Assembly: GCF_016508255.1 (NCBI RefSeq)
Contig: NZ_JADVKT010000001.1
Span: 186,001 to 250,000 of the forward strand
Direction of reading: 5' to 3'
From: Acinetobacter calcoaceticus
Lineage (GTDB): Bacteria; Pseudomonadota; Gammaproteobacteria; Pseudomonadales; Moraxellaceae
Length of the DNA: 64,000 nucleotides
Shown: in pieces, positions 32,654 through 41,324 of the stretch
How positions within the stretch are numbered: position 1 is the stretch's first letter
How the letters are laid out: each line of letters begins with the position of its first letter
Position numbers and translations under genes: made by a program
Notes under the pieces: generated by a model
Told to the model about the DNA's origin: nothing
What the model saw: the letters and a program-made list of their open reading frames with translations, nothing else
Database searches by the model: none

Positions 32654-35260
32654 TTAAACGCTCAACATACTATTTAAAGTTTCAGAGACATTTTTCGACT
32701 TCACTTTAGGCTGCAATGCCTGCAAAGCTTGTTGCACTTGAGTGCGTTGAGGCTCTGCAAGAGTGTACCAACGTGACAATACCTGTAACAGTCGTGAACC
32801 TAAAATCGGGTTCTTTTCATCGAGATATTGTGCAAGATTAATGAAGTGAGCTACACCAAAGCTCCAAGTATTTTCAGGGTTATTTGACAGCCCGCCACTT
32901 ACCGCACGAATACGGTTTGGAGTTGTTAAATCATAGTCAGGATGTTGAGTCAGGTACTCAATTGTTTCTGTTGTTGCATTAGGGTTTGCTGCCTGAATCA
33001 TGAACCACTGATCTAAAGATAAAGCTTCGTCTTTAAAACGCTCATAAAAGTCAGCAAGAGCATCTTGAGCTTGAGGCGCATTTTGCCAAACCAATACACG
33101 CAGCGCACCTAAGCGTTCAGACATATTACCTGTGTTTTGATATTGAACATGTGCAAGTTCAAATGCAGTCTGGTCTCCCTGACGAGCCATCATCATCAGC
33201 ATGATGTTCTTTAACGCACGTACACCCATTGCCAAAGAAAATTCTTTTTGCAAGTCTGGGTCAAGTGTGAGGTAGGTATCTTTCCAGAACGAGCCTAAAT
33301 CTTGAGCTAAACGATTAAGCAAGGCTTCACGTTTTACATGAATATCGGCTGGTGCATAGTCATGATCTATACGACTACCCAAATAACCTTCGCTTGGTAC
33401 GTCAAACAAACGCGAAGCTAAAAGCGGGTCTCGACCAACCAACTCAGGCAAAGTACTTTGAATGGCTTGAATGTACGCATCCGCAGAATGGTCGTCTAAC
33501 AAAATACGCTCAAGTAAGGTTTGAGTTGCCTGCCATTGGTTAAAACCATTCGTTTCATGCTGAATTAAGAATGCTAATTCTGCATCAGTATAATCAAATA
33601 CAAGATTTACAGGTGCAGAGAAATTACGGAGTAATGACACAACAGGTTGTTCAGTCACACCTGTAAATTCAATAGTTGCTTCATTTTGATCAAATAAATA
33701 CACGCCATCTTTAACGCCGTTTACAAATAGACTCTCACTGTGCAATGCATATTGCTCACCAGTTTTAGCATTAAATAGCGCTAAAGCCACAGGAATCGGA
33801 ACAGCCTTTAAATTGGGATATTTAGGATGTGCTTTTAGGCTTTGTTTAAAGCTTAAACGATACGTTTGAGCCGCTGCATCATATTCACCTTTTACCTCAA
33901 GCTTTGGCGTTCCCGGTTGGTTATACCAAGTTAAGAATGCAGATAAATCGACACCTGAACCCGCAGATAGTGCAGCCACCCAATCTTCTACAGTAACGGC
34001 TTGTCCATCATGACGGCGGAAATATTCATCCGTCCCTTGACGGTATTTTTCTTTACCCAACAAAGTCGACATCATACGGTTAATTTCCGCACCTTTTTCA
34101 TAGACTGTTGCTGTATAGAAGTTATTAATTTCGACAAAGTGATCTGGACGAGGTGGATGCGACAATGGACCTGCATCTTCAGGGAATTGATGCGATTTAA
34201 GCACAGCGACATCATCAATACGTTGAACCGCAGCAGATTGTAAATCTTCTGAGAAAGATTGATCACGGAAGACGGTTAAGCCTTCTTTTAAGCAGAGCTG
34301 GAACCAGTCACGGCAAGTAATACGGTTCCCTGTCCAGTTATGGAAGTACTCGTGGGCAATCACAGACTGTACACGCATAATTGCAGCATCAGTGGTGTAC
34401 TCTTCATCGGCAAGCACACATGAAGTATTAAAGATATTTAAACCTTTATTTTCCATTGCGCCCATGTTGAACTGACTCACCGCAACAATCATATAGTTGT
34501 CGAGGTCGTAGGCACGGCCATAGTGTTCTTCATCCCAACGCATAGAATGCTTTAATGCTTCCATCGCGATATGGCATTTTGGAATGTCTTTCTCAACTGC
34601 ATAAATTTCTAAGGCAACATCACGCCCTTCAGAAGTCGTATAGCGATCTTTAAGAACAGCTAAATCACCAATGACACATGCAAACAAATAGCTTGGCTTT
34701 TTTGTCGGGTCTTGCCAAATCGCAAAGTGACGGTTTTCGCCCACTTCACCTGTTTCTAGCAAATTACCATTGGCAAGTAACACTGGATATTTTTTGTCTG
34801 CTTCTACACGTGTCGTAAATTCAGAAAGTACGTCTGGACGGTCTGGATAGAATGTGATTTTGCGGAAACCTTCAGGTTCATTTTGCGTTACAAACAAGTC
34901 GTCTGCTTTATATAAGCCTTCTAATTGAGTATTAGTTTCAGGATGAATAATGACTTGTATTTGTAAAATGACTTCATCTGGTGCGTCAGTGATCACCAGT
35001 TGCTCACTATCGAGTGAATATTGTGCAGAAGTAAGCGTTTGACCATTTAACTGAACAGATTGTAGCTCAAGATCACGGCCTAGCAAGACTAGCTCGCCCT
35101 CTGTTTGGCGCTTCATGACCAGTGTTGAATCAACAACCGTTTTATCGTCATATACTTGAATATCAAGATTAATTGATTCAACCAAAAATGCAGGTTTTTG
35201 ATAATCTTTTAAATAAACTGTTTGATCTGCCTGAACTGGAGGCTGCGCCGCAATATTCAT
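32654..35260 (-). CDS. pepN: Aminopeptidase N (M1 zinc metalloprotease)
   Basis: 868 residues, close to the usual PepN length. The exopeptidase motif is GAMEN (MGAMENKGLNIFN) and the zinc site is HEYFHNW followed by the downstream Glu. The N-terminal beta domain (residues 1-190) begins with IAAQPPVQADQTVYLKDYQKP, and a long helical C-terminal domain follows, as in E. coli PepN. It trims N-terminal residues from peptides in the cytoplasm. Monocistronic; terminator at 32608-32637. Confidence 0.95.
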   Translation of the reverse strand: MNIAAQPPVQADQTVYLKDYQKPAFLVESINLDIQVYDDKTVVDSTLVMKRQTEGELVLLGRDLELQSVQLNGQTLTSAQYSLDSEQLVITDAPDEVILQIQVIIHPETNTQLEGLYKADDLFVTQNEPEGFRKITFYPDRPDVLSEFTTRVEADKKYPVLLANGNLLETGEVGENRHFAIWQDPTKKPSYLFACVIGDLAVLKDRYTTSEGRDVALEIYAVEKDIPKCHIAMEALKHSMRWDEEHYGRAYDLDNYMIVAVSQFNMGAMENKGLNIFNTSCVLADEEYTTDAAIMRVQSVIAHEYFHNWTGNRITCRDWFQLCLKEGLTVFRDQSFSEDLQSAAVQRIDDVAVLKSHQFPEDAGPLSHPPRPDHFVEINNFYTATVYEKGAEINRMMSTLLGKEKYRQGTDEYFRRHDGQAVTVEDWVAALSAGSGVDLSAFLTWYNQPGTPKLEVKGEYDAAAQTYRLSFKQSLKAHPKYPNLKAVPIPVALALFNAKTGEQYALHSESLFVNGVKDGVYLFDQNEATIEFTGVTEQPVVSLLRNFSAPVNLVFDYTDAELAFLIQHETNGFNQWQATQTLLERILLDDHSADAYIQAIQSTLPELVGRDPLLASRLFDVPSEGYLGSRIDHDYAPADIHVKREALLNRLAQDLGSFWKDTYLTLDPDLQKEFSLAMGVRALKNIMLMMMARQGDQTAFELAHVQYQNTGNMSERLGALRVLVWQNAPQAQDALADFYERFKDEALSLDQWFMIQAANPNATTETIEYLTQHPDYDLTTPNRIRAVSGGLSNNPENTWSFGVAHFINLAQYLDEKNPILGSRLLQVLSRWYTLAEPQRTQVQQALQALQPKVKSKNVSETLNSMLSV

Positions 35261-35433
35261 CTTTATTCCTTATATACTCGTCTAAAACGGTAGTATGAGT
35301 CGCCATGAAATATCATACGCCAAGTCATACATACTGTATTTGCTTACCTTTAAAATTAATGGGACTTGATTTATACATTTCAAATTAGAATCTTGTTTTA
35401 TTAGCACAGATTAGACCAAATTTACGATAATCG

Positions 35434-35449
35434 TTGTTTATATAAACAA
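35434..35449. promoter_or_regulatory. 16-bp perfect palindrome upstream of pepN/small gene
   Basis: TTGTTTATATAAACAA, in the divergent region between pepN and the small gene at 35578 and 65 bases before the sigma54-type motif. It is a possible binding site of an activator or repressor. Confidence 0.35.
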
Positions 35450-35513
35450 TCTATACAATAAAAATAAAACACCTTTAGCTTTTAACATTTTTTAGAGTCA
35501 GCTTACATTTTGG

Positions 35514-35527
35514 GCATGGTTCTTGCC
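35514..35527 (+). promoter_or_regulatory. Sigma54 (RpoN) -24/-12 type promoter
   Basis: GGCATG at -24 and TTGC at -12 with exact GG-N10-GC spacing (GG 35514-35515, GC 35526-35527). Transcription would start near 35539, 39 bases before the ATG at 35578. Confidence 0.5.
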
Positions 35528-35577
35528 TAGTTAAATGTACCAACATAGGTATTTCAATGAGAATAAGAGGTGTCAAC

Positions 35578-35835
35578 ATGGAATTAAAAGCACATTTTCA
35601 TCGTTTAGAAAATATTAAAGCTATTCATGATCTATCTTCAGCAGGACTCGATCACCACGTGATTGCCGTATTCTTAACTGCGGAAGGTGTTTCTATTACG
35701 ACTCAGGAGGTTACTGCCATCGTGAATACTTACGATGCACTCGGCAAAGTAAAATTACCAAGTAAAAAAGTACAGGCACTTATTAATGCTAAAAAACTTG
35801 GACAGAATGATGAGAACTTGCCGTGCCCTGTTTAA
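35578..35835 (+). CDS. Conserved-looking small protein, 85 aa, possibly RpoN-dependent
   Basis: The start at 35578 has AAGAGGTG upstream; an ATG at 35557 lacks a site. The protein begins MELKAHFHRLENIKAIHDLS and is probably helical: a first helix, an AVFLTAEGVSITTQEVTAIVNTYDALGK block resembling a short DNA-binding or helix-turn-helix-like module, and a Lys-rich tail ending LPCPV. I recognise no family. It is preceded by a sigma54-type promoter and followed by a terminator, so it is a single regulated unit. Confidence 0.6.
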   Translation: MELKAHFHRLENIKAIHDLSSAGLDHHVIAVFLTAEGVSITTQEVTAIVNTYDALGKVKLPSKKVQALINAKKLGQNDENLPCPV

Positions 35836-35856
35836 TAAACCATTTAACTCGCGATG

Positions 35857-35890
35857 AAGACCTAAAATCTCAACATAGTTTTTAGGTCTT
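35857..35890 (+). terminator. Terminator of the small gene
   Basis: AAGACCTAAAA (35857-35867) and TTTTAGGTCTT (35880-35890), followed by a T-rich stretch. Confidence 0.75.
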
Positions 35891-35985
35891 TCTATTTTAA
35901 CAACAAACGAAATTAGCAATCTCAGCCATCTACAGTGCGGCTGTGTATAATAGGTCTATCTTTTTTATTTTATGTTCGGAGCAAA

Positions 35986-37143
35986 ATGGCCTTACAAATT
36001 CTACAGAAACAACTGGATGAAAGTAGCCATTGTCCTCTCTGCCAAGCTTCAATGTACTGGGTAGATGCCGAGCAATTTGAACAAGACATTCAATTTCATG
36101 AGTGCAGTCATTGTCAGCACCGCGTATTTAAAGATGAACGAATGACTTGCCACTGTGAACAGTGTACAAAACAACGTAAAAAGCTTGTACAACAAACACG
36201 ATTACAAGAACAACGCCAATTTAAGTCAAAAGAACAGCCACAACGCAGTCTGGAACAACTCAGCTTCTTACATAAACTTTTCTTGCTGAGTCTTTTAGAT
36301 GAATATGCTCGTGAAGAGATTACTCATGATGAATATATTCATTGGGACAAAGTTAAATACCATCCCATCACGCCTAACTGGATGTTTCAGAGCTACTTAA
36401 TTAAACAGTTGCATAAAGATGGCATTTTAAATGCAAATGATCAAACTGATGATCCACAGTGTTTTCACTTAAATATTCGTTTAGATGGTTATAGCGATCC
36501 AAGTTTATTTAGTGTGGCTCAACAGCTACGCAATTGGTTTTATGAAAACTTAAGTGCAGGAATTCCCTTTCGCAGTGCAGACGAAGTGAAAGATGTACTT
36601 TTTCAGGTACTTTATCAAGAAATTATCCAGTTTATGCAGTTCTATTGCCGAACTTGGGGAATCCAAATTGCGGGCAATACAAATTTTCAAAGCTTTTGTT
36701 ATCGTTTAATGGATTCATTAGCGATTGGACAAATTTATTATCTAGTACAAACCGCACTCGAATACCTTTATAAGCAAAAAGCTTTACAGCCGCGCAATGA
36801 TAAATTTATTAACACCAATTTATTAAAGAAAACTTTAGAGCAATATCGTGAGAGAGCATTAACTGAAAAATGGGAAACTTCCATGCTACCTCGTCCCCAC
36901 AATATTCCTTATAGTAAAATGAGCTACATTCTGCTGAACCGTTTTTTAGGTTATGACGAACAGATATTTGTACAACCTGTATGGAAAGCATGGCGAAAAA
37001 TTGAACCACGTTTAAATTTTTATTCTGTCAAACGTTGTATGTATTGTGGTTCAAATGATTTAAGCGTTGACTATGATGCAGCAGATTATGTGTCTTTGAT
37101 TTGCCAAAAATGTAAGCATCAAGACCACTATTTTACCCACTAA
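35986..37143 (+). CDS. Zinc-ribbon protein of unknown function, 385 aa
   Basis: Starts at 35986 with GGAG upstream; the in-frame ATG at 35935 lacks a site. The N-terminus holds cysteine pairs (CPLC, CSHC, CHCEQC) forming one or two zinc ribbons, then a Gln-rich basic linker. A large helical middle part (about 90-340) follows, and the C-terminus has a second ribbon (CMYCGSNDLS...CQKCKHQDH). Cys pairs at both ends suggest nucleic acid or protein binding. I do not recognise the family. thiM follows after 39 bases and may be co-transcribed. Confidence 0.65.
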   Translation: MALQILQKQLDESSHCPLCQASMYWVDAEQFEQDIQFHECSHCQHRVFKDERMTCHCEQCTKQRKKLVQQTRLQEQRQFKSKEQPQRSLEQLSFLHKLFLLSLLDEYAREEITHDEYIHWDKVKYHPITPNWMFQSYLIKQLHKDGILNANDQTDDPQCFHLNIRLDGYSDPSLFSVAQQLRNWFYENLSAGIPFRSADEVKDVLFQVLYQEIIQFMQFYCRTWGIQIAGNTNFQSFCYRLMDSLAIGQIYYLVQTALEYLYKQKALQPRNDKFINTNLLKKTLEQYRERALTEKWETSMLPRPHNIPYSKMSYILLNRFLGYDEQIFVQPVWKAWRKIEPRLNFYSVKRCMYCGSNDLSVDYDAADYVSLICQKCKHQDHYFTH

Positions 37144-37182
37144 AAATTTAATCACTCTGGCTTAATAAGGATAGATAATAAG

Positions 37183-38010
37183 ATGACATCGACATCTAGT
37201 TTGATTGAACAGGTCATTGAAGCTTGGCAGAACATGCAGGCAAAAACGCCTCTTGTACAATGTATTACCAATAGCGTTGCAGCTAACTATACAGCCAATG
37301 TATTACTCGCTTCTGGTGCTTCACCTGCCATGATTGATAATCCTTATGAAGCAGAAAGTTTTACCAAAATTTCATCGGCTTTAAGCATTAATTTAGGCAC
37401 CCCGACTTCAGAGCAAATGCAGGCCATGCAAATCTCTGCAAAAACGGCGCAACTGAATAATATTCCATGGGTGCTTGATCCAGTGGGTTATGGACCAGTT
37501 TTAGCTTGGCGCAGTCAAATGACAGATGAACTTTTACAGTTTAAGCCTAGTGTTATTCGTGGTAATGCTTCAGAAATTAGTACGCTTGCGGGCAATCAAG
37601 TTCAATCTAAAGGTGTAGATAGTACCCTAAGTAGTGATGATGCCTATCGACAGGCTTACGCGCTCTTAGTACATACCGACTGTATCGCAATTTCAGGCGA
37701 GTCAGATTATATTTTATCTAAAGAACTAAATGTCGTTATTCAAATTAACGGCGGTAGCCCTTTACAACCTAAAATTACTGCAACAGGCTGCGCATTAGGT
37801 GCGTTAATTGCTGCATATAGTGCGGTAACGACTCCAACCATTGCAGCACTTTCAGCTCATGTGCATTTTGCGATTGCAGGTAAGCTTGCAGCAAATCAAG
37901 CCCAAACAATGGGAAGCTTTAGTAATATCTTTATGGACTATATCCATATGTTAGATGCCAATCTAATTGAGCAATATGCAGATATCAAGCTTTTAGGCTT
38001 AAAGGCATAA
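37183..38010 (+). CDS. thiM: Hydroxyethylthiazole kinase
   Basis: 275 residues, ribokinase-like fold. It phosphorylates 4-methyl-5-(2-hydroxyethyl)thiazole in thiamine salvage. Typical blocks are PLVQCITNSVAANYTANVLLASGASPAM, LDPVGYG, GNASEI and the anion-hole/catalytic ATGCALGALIAAY with Cys. No thiE or thiD is adjacent and I see no TPP riboswitch in the 39-base gap upstream. It probably reads through from the zinc-ribbon gene. Confidence 0.92.
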   Translation: MTSTSSLIEQVIEAWQNMQAKTPLVQCITNSVAANYTANVLLASGASPAMIDNPYEAESFTKISSALSINLGTPTSEQMQAMQISAKTAQLNNIPWVLDPVGYGPVLAWRSQMTDELLQFKPSVIRGNASEISTLAGNQVQSKGVDSTLSSDDAYRQAYALLVHTDCIAISGESDYILSKELNVVIQINGGSPLQPKITATGCALGALIAAYSAVTTPTIAALSAHVHFAIAGKLAANQAQTMGSFSNIFMDYIHMLDANLIEQYADIKLLGLKA

Positions 38011-38027
38011 CTTAAGGTTATGCCTTT
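38001..38027 (+). terminator. Terminator overlapping the thiM stop
   Basis: AAAGGCATAAC (38001-38011) and GTTATGCCTTT (38017-38027). The stop codon lies inside the first arm. Confidence 0.65.
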
Positions 38028-38042
38028 ATTAGTCATATAGAT

Positions 38043-38912
38043 TTACTTTAAAAGTAAATAGATATCGGTAATCAAATCACATTCTTTCACTTCATGTACA
38101 AAGTTATGGTAGTGAAAGAAAACTGGGTAATCTCCCACCTCTTCTGGCTGATCGGGCAACCAGTTTCTAAAAATGTAATACACACTTTCTTTAATCTGAT
38201 CATGACTTCCCAAATGCCTGACAGTTGCATAACGACCCGCAGGAATTTCACCTGTTTGTACACCGTAACTATTTTCAGGCACATCCATAGCAATTGACCC
38301 AGCGATGTCAAACCGAAACGCGTCTGATGGTGCCTGTTCAGGGTCTGCAAATGGAATACCATAGGTTTTTGATTTAGTCACAGGTGACAAACCTGTTTCC
38401 TTACGCCATGCAATAAAACGTGCAGCAGTTTCAAAAACTTTATCGGGACTTCCTAAATGGGACAAATAGGCAATCTTTTCAGCAGGACGCTCAACAATAT
38501 TTACATTCATTTTTAGCTCACTTTTTGGAATCGTAAAAACAAACTTCTGGTGCCAAGATTCCCAGTCTGGTTTCTCTCTAAAAGCCCGAGGAGTTTGATC
38601 AAATGAACGTTTAAATGCACGAGTAAATGCCTCTGGACTATCAAACCCTGCTTGCAATGCAATCTCAATAATCTTGAGGTCAGGTTCAAAAGCCAGTTGA
38701 AAAGAGGCCCGCTTTAAACGAGAAAATTGAATAAACTTCATCACATTTAAACCAATATGAATGGCAAAAATACGATGAAAATGAAACTTGGATAAGGCTG
38801 CAATCTGGCTCAATCTCTCAACATCTAAATCTTCATCTAGATGTCTTTGAATATAATCGCAAACCAGTTGCAGCTTTGGAGTATATACAGCCATACATTT
38901 ATGTCTGTTCAT
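38043..38912 (-). CDS. AraC-family regulator with GyrI-like effector domain
   Basis: 289 residues. The N-terminal AraC/XylS double helix-turn-helix (about residues 10-110) contains DLDVERLSQIAALSKFHFHRIFAIHIG and the second motif IIEIALQAGFDSPEAFTRAFKRSFDQTPRAFR. The C-terminal GyrI-like domain (about 135-289) has VNIVERPAEKIAYLSHLG and EIPAGRYATVRHLG. This layout is found in Rob and other small-molecule sensors. The targets are unknown. ATG at codon 7 is an alternative start. Confidence 0.87.
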   Translation of the reverse strand: MNRHKCMAVYTPKLQLVCDYIQRHLDEDLDVERLSQIAALSKFHFHRIFAIHIGLNVMKFIQFSRLKRASFQLAFEPDLKIIEIALQAGFDSPEAFTRAFKRSFDQTPRAFREKPDWESWHQKFVFTIPKSELKMNVNIVERPAEKIAYLSHLGSPDKVFETAARFIAWRKETGLSPVTKSKTYGIPFADPEQAPSDAFRFDIAGSIAMDVPENSYGVQTGEIPAGRYATVRHLGSHDQIKESVYYIFRNWLPDQPEEVGDYPVFFHYHNFVHEVKECDLITDIYLLLK

Positions 38913-38975
38913 TCGATAGCACTACTTTTACATAGTGCTGATCTCTATTCTTGATCGAAATTGCGCTTTTTAGTG

Positions 38976-39335
38976 TTATACGACTTGCTTAAAGTAATTT
39001 TCTCTTGGCATGTCAATCAACTCGACACACAATTGAATTTCTTTATTAAACTCTTGTTGTAAATAATTTTTTTGGCTTAAGGTAGCCAGTAACTGATCCC
39101 CCATAAGCTGCTTTTGTTCAGCTGTTCTTCCAGACAAAATATATGCTTTTACATGAATATAAGCTTGATCTACACCTAAACCAATCAGAAAAACATCATC
39201 TTTACGCGCACGGCTTTTAATGTCTTCTGGACTAAATAAAGTCGTCTCGATAAGTGTGCCATTAATTTCTTCAAGTAATTGTTTTGCGTTTAATCCAGTT
39301 ATGTTATCTGAATAATCAACCACAACGTGCGGCAT
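38976..39335 (-). CDS. 5-carboxymethyl-2-hydroxymuconate isomerase-like tautomerase
   Basis: 119 residues. I start at 39335, giving MPHVVVDYSDN, because enzymes of this tautomerase superfamily use the amino-terminal Pro exposed after Met removal; upstream ATGs at 39344 and 39341 would bury it. GAGG lies eight bases before this start. The family isomerises 5-carboxymethyl-2-hydroxymuconate in homoprotocatechuate breakdown, but no other hpa gene is near, so the natural substrate may differ. Confidence 0.78.
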   Translation of the reverse strand: MPHVVVDYSDNITGLNAKQLLEEINGTLIETTLFSPEDIKSRARKDDVFLIGLGVDQAYIHVKAYILSGRTAEQKQLMGDQLLATLSQKNYLQQEFNKEIQLCVELIDMPRENYFKQVV

Positions 39336-39381
39336 AGCCATCACCTCAATTTATGTAATAAGTAATTAAGTTAATTAAACT

Positions 39382-41094
39382 TTACTCAATAAATAATAAA
39401 GCTAATCGAACCTGATCATATCCCATTCGTGGACTGGTTGCTTCTACGATTGGTCTTAGTTTGATCGAACCATCGTCAGAAAAATGATCTGGGTTTTGAC
39501 GTTTTTTCAGCTTCTTATAAATTTTCCGGATTTCTTCAACCACTTCTTCACCCGGATGGGCAACCGAAATATCCAGATTTTGCTCTTTATGAAGTCGTGC
39601 CAAATGATTAATGATGGTTGCGGGAGTAAGACCACGCTCATGCGCAATATCTTCAATCTCATAACCTTCTTCAAACAACGTACGTGTCTCGTCTAGTGTT
39701 GCCGTAGCGTAATTTTGTTTTCCACCTTTTGCGATTTTTTTCTCATTACGGGAAATCTCGGTTTCATTTAAAGTTCCGCCACAATGACGAATAAAGGCTT
39801 TATGTTGAGCAGTTAAATCTACATCAGCAAAATTGTCTTCGGCTTCTTTAGAAAGCTCTTGGAAACGACGATCTGCCTTAACAGCCAAACTATCTAACTC
39901 TAAAGCTTGTTCGTTAATTCCCAATAACTTTAACCCGGTTAAAGACTTTAACCGCGACAATGCCACATAGCCCTGACCTTTTTCAAAGGTATTCATGAGG
40001 TTAATTTCGGCAGCTTCTAAGGTCATCCCTTGGCTTTTATGAATGGTAATCGCCCATGCCAAACGAAGTGGAATTTGCTGAAAACTGGCAATCACTTTGC
40101 CTGCATCATTTTCAACTGACCAAGTTTCAGGTGCTACCAATAAAGTTGTGCCATCAGTGAGTTTTACTTTTGGCAGTAGACCATTTTCATCATCTTCTTC
40201 AAAGCCAATGACTTCACCTAAACTTCCGTTGATATATCCCATATCAAAATTGTTTTTTACAAACATGACTTTTGCATGTTTCTTTAGCGTGAGTTCTTCT
40301 GGCGCACGAACTGAAGATTTTAAAGTTTCTACCAGTTTTTCATTACCGTCTAAAACCGCATTGAATTGATGCCCTTCATTATCAATTTCGTTTAGATGTT
40401 GATAATTAATATTGTCGACATCCATATTGTGCGTATAAAGACGAGTAAAGGTTTCACCAATATCATGCGAGCGTGATTGGCGTAGTGCATGTAAATGATC
40501 TGCTTGAATACTTTGTGCGCGTATAGCATTTAAAATCTGGTTAAGAATTTCATCATCCTGACGATGTTGTTCTGTTAAATAACATACGCGAAATTTGGCT
40601 TCGACCCATGCATCAGACATAAAACAGAACTTGTCACGGTTGGCTTCACTATTACGCCCAACTGGTGGCAACTGAAAGAAATCTCCAGCAACAATGACTT
40701 GAATACCACCAAATGCTTCATCGCTTTCTTTAAAATATTTTAAAACCTGATTGACCAGATTAAGCTGCTTCGCATGCAACATCGAGATTTCGTCGATGAC
40801 GAGAACTTGCGCATTTTCAAGGTGTTCCTTGAGATATTTACGCTCTTTCATACGTTTTAGATCATCGTCAGTTAACTGATCTTTAATCCCGATGCCTGCC
40901 CATGTATGAATGGTCATGCCGTTCATATGTGTTGCAGCAATACCTGTAGAGGCTGTAATTGCCACGGGCACTTTACGTGCTTTTAAGTATTGAATGTACT
41001 GATTGAGTGTATAGGTTTTCCCTGCACCAGCCGAGCCGGTTAAAAAGACATTTTCACCTGCTTTAAGCAGTTTAAGCGCAGTTTCCTGTTTCAT
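39382..41094 (-). CDS. PIF1/RecD-like superfamily 1B DNA helicase with C-terminal HTH
   Basis: 570 residues. The helicase core has Walker A GSAGAGKT (about residue 20), Ia AITASTGIAATHMNG, Walker B VLVIDEISML, VIVAGDFFQLPPV, and the C-terminal RecA motif VI region AITIHKSQGMTLEAAEI...GYVALSRL. A C-terminal domain follows with a helix-turn-helix (LFEEGYEIEDIAHERGLTPATIINHL) of the HTH type seen after RecQ/PIF1 helicases. It would unwind DNA in the 5'-3' direction. The gene stands alone. Confidence 0.87.
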   Translation of the reverse strand: MKQETALKLLKAGENVFLTGSAGAGKTYTLNQYIQYLKARKVPVAITASTGIAATHMNGMTIHTWAGIGIKDQLTDDDLKRMKERKYLKEHLENAQVLVIDEISMLHAKQLNLVNQVLKYFKESDEAFGGIQVIVAGDFFQLPPVGRNSEANRDKFCFMSDAWVEAKFRVCYLTEQHRQDDEILNQILNAIRAQSIQADHLHALRQSRSHDIGETFTRLYTHNMDVDNINYQHLNEIDNEGHQFNAVLDGNEKLVETLKSSVRAPEELTLKKHAKVMFVKNNFDMGYINGSLGEVIGFEEDDENGLLPKVKLTDGTTLLVAPETWSVENDAGKVIASFQQIPLRLAWAITIHKSQGMTLEAAEINLMNTFEKGQGYVALSRLKSLTGLKLLGINEQALELDSLAVKADRRFQELSKEAEDNFADVDLTAQHKAFIRHCGGTLNETEISRNEKKIAKGGKQNYATATLDETRTLFEEGYEIEDIAHERGLTPATIINHLARLHKEQNLDISVAHPGEEVVEEIRKIYKKLKKRQNPDHFSDDGSIKLRPIVEATSPRMGYDQVRLALLFIE

Positions 41095-41269
41095 AATCTC
41101 ATATGTACATCTTCAACAGCCCATAGCTTAACGACTTTCCCGAAAAAATTAAATGAATGAGCCAAACTTTCTATAAATTCAATATAAATCAATAGCTAAT
41201 AACAAAACAATATTTGGTAGGTTTTTGGTAGGTAGGAAAATAATCTTCGTATCTCAATACTAAGGCCAT

Positions 41270-41282
41270 GGTGAGGCTCACC
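41270..41282. promoter_or_regulatory. Dyad upstream of Fe-alcohol dehydrogenase
   Basis: GGTGAG-G-CTCACC, a perfect dyad with one-base centre, 42 bases before the ATG. A tandem TTGGTAGGT pair lies about 40 bases further upstream. It may be an operator. Confidence 0.35.
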
Positions 41283-41324
41283 TGTCATAACAAACAACGG
41301 ACTAATGGAAGAAGGAATCACTCC

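Noticed and set aside
37144..37182. TPP riboswitch before thiM
   Set aside because: The gap is only 39 bases and lacks the conserved CTGAGA and ACCTGA elements.
41261..41277. Sigma54 promoter before the Fe-alcohol dehydrogenase
   Set aside because: A GG-N10-GC spacing exists but the -12 part reads AGGC, not TTGC.
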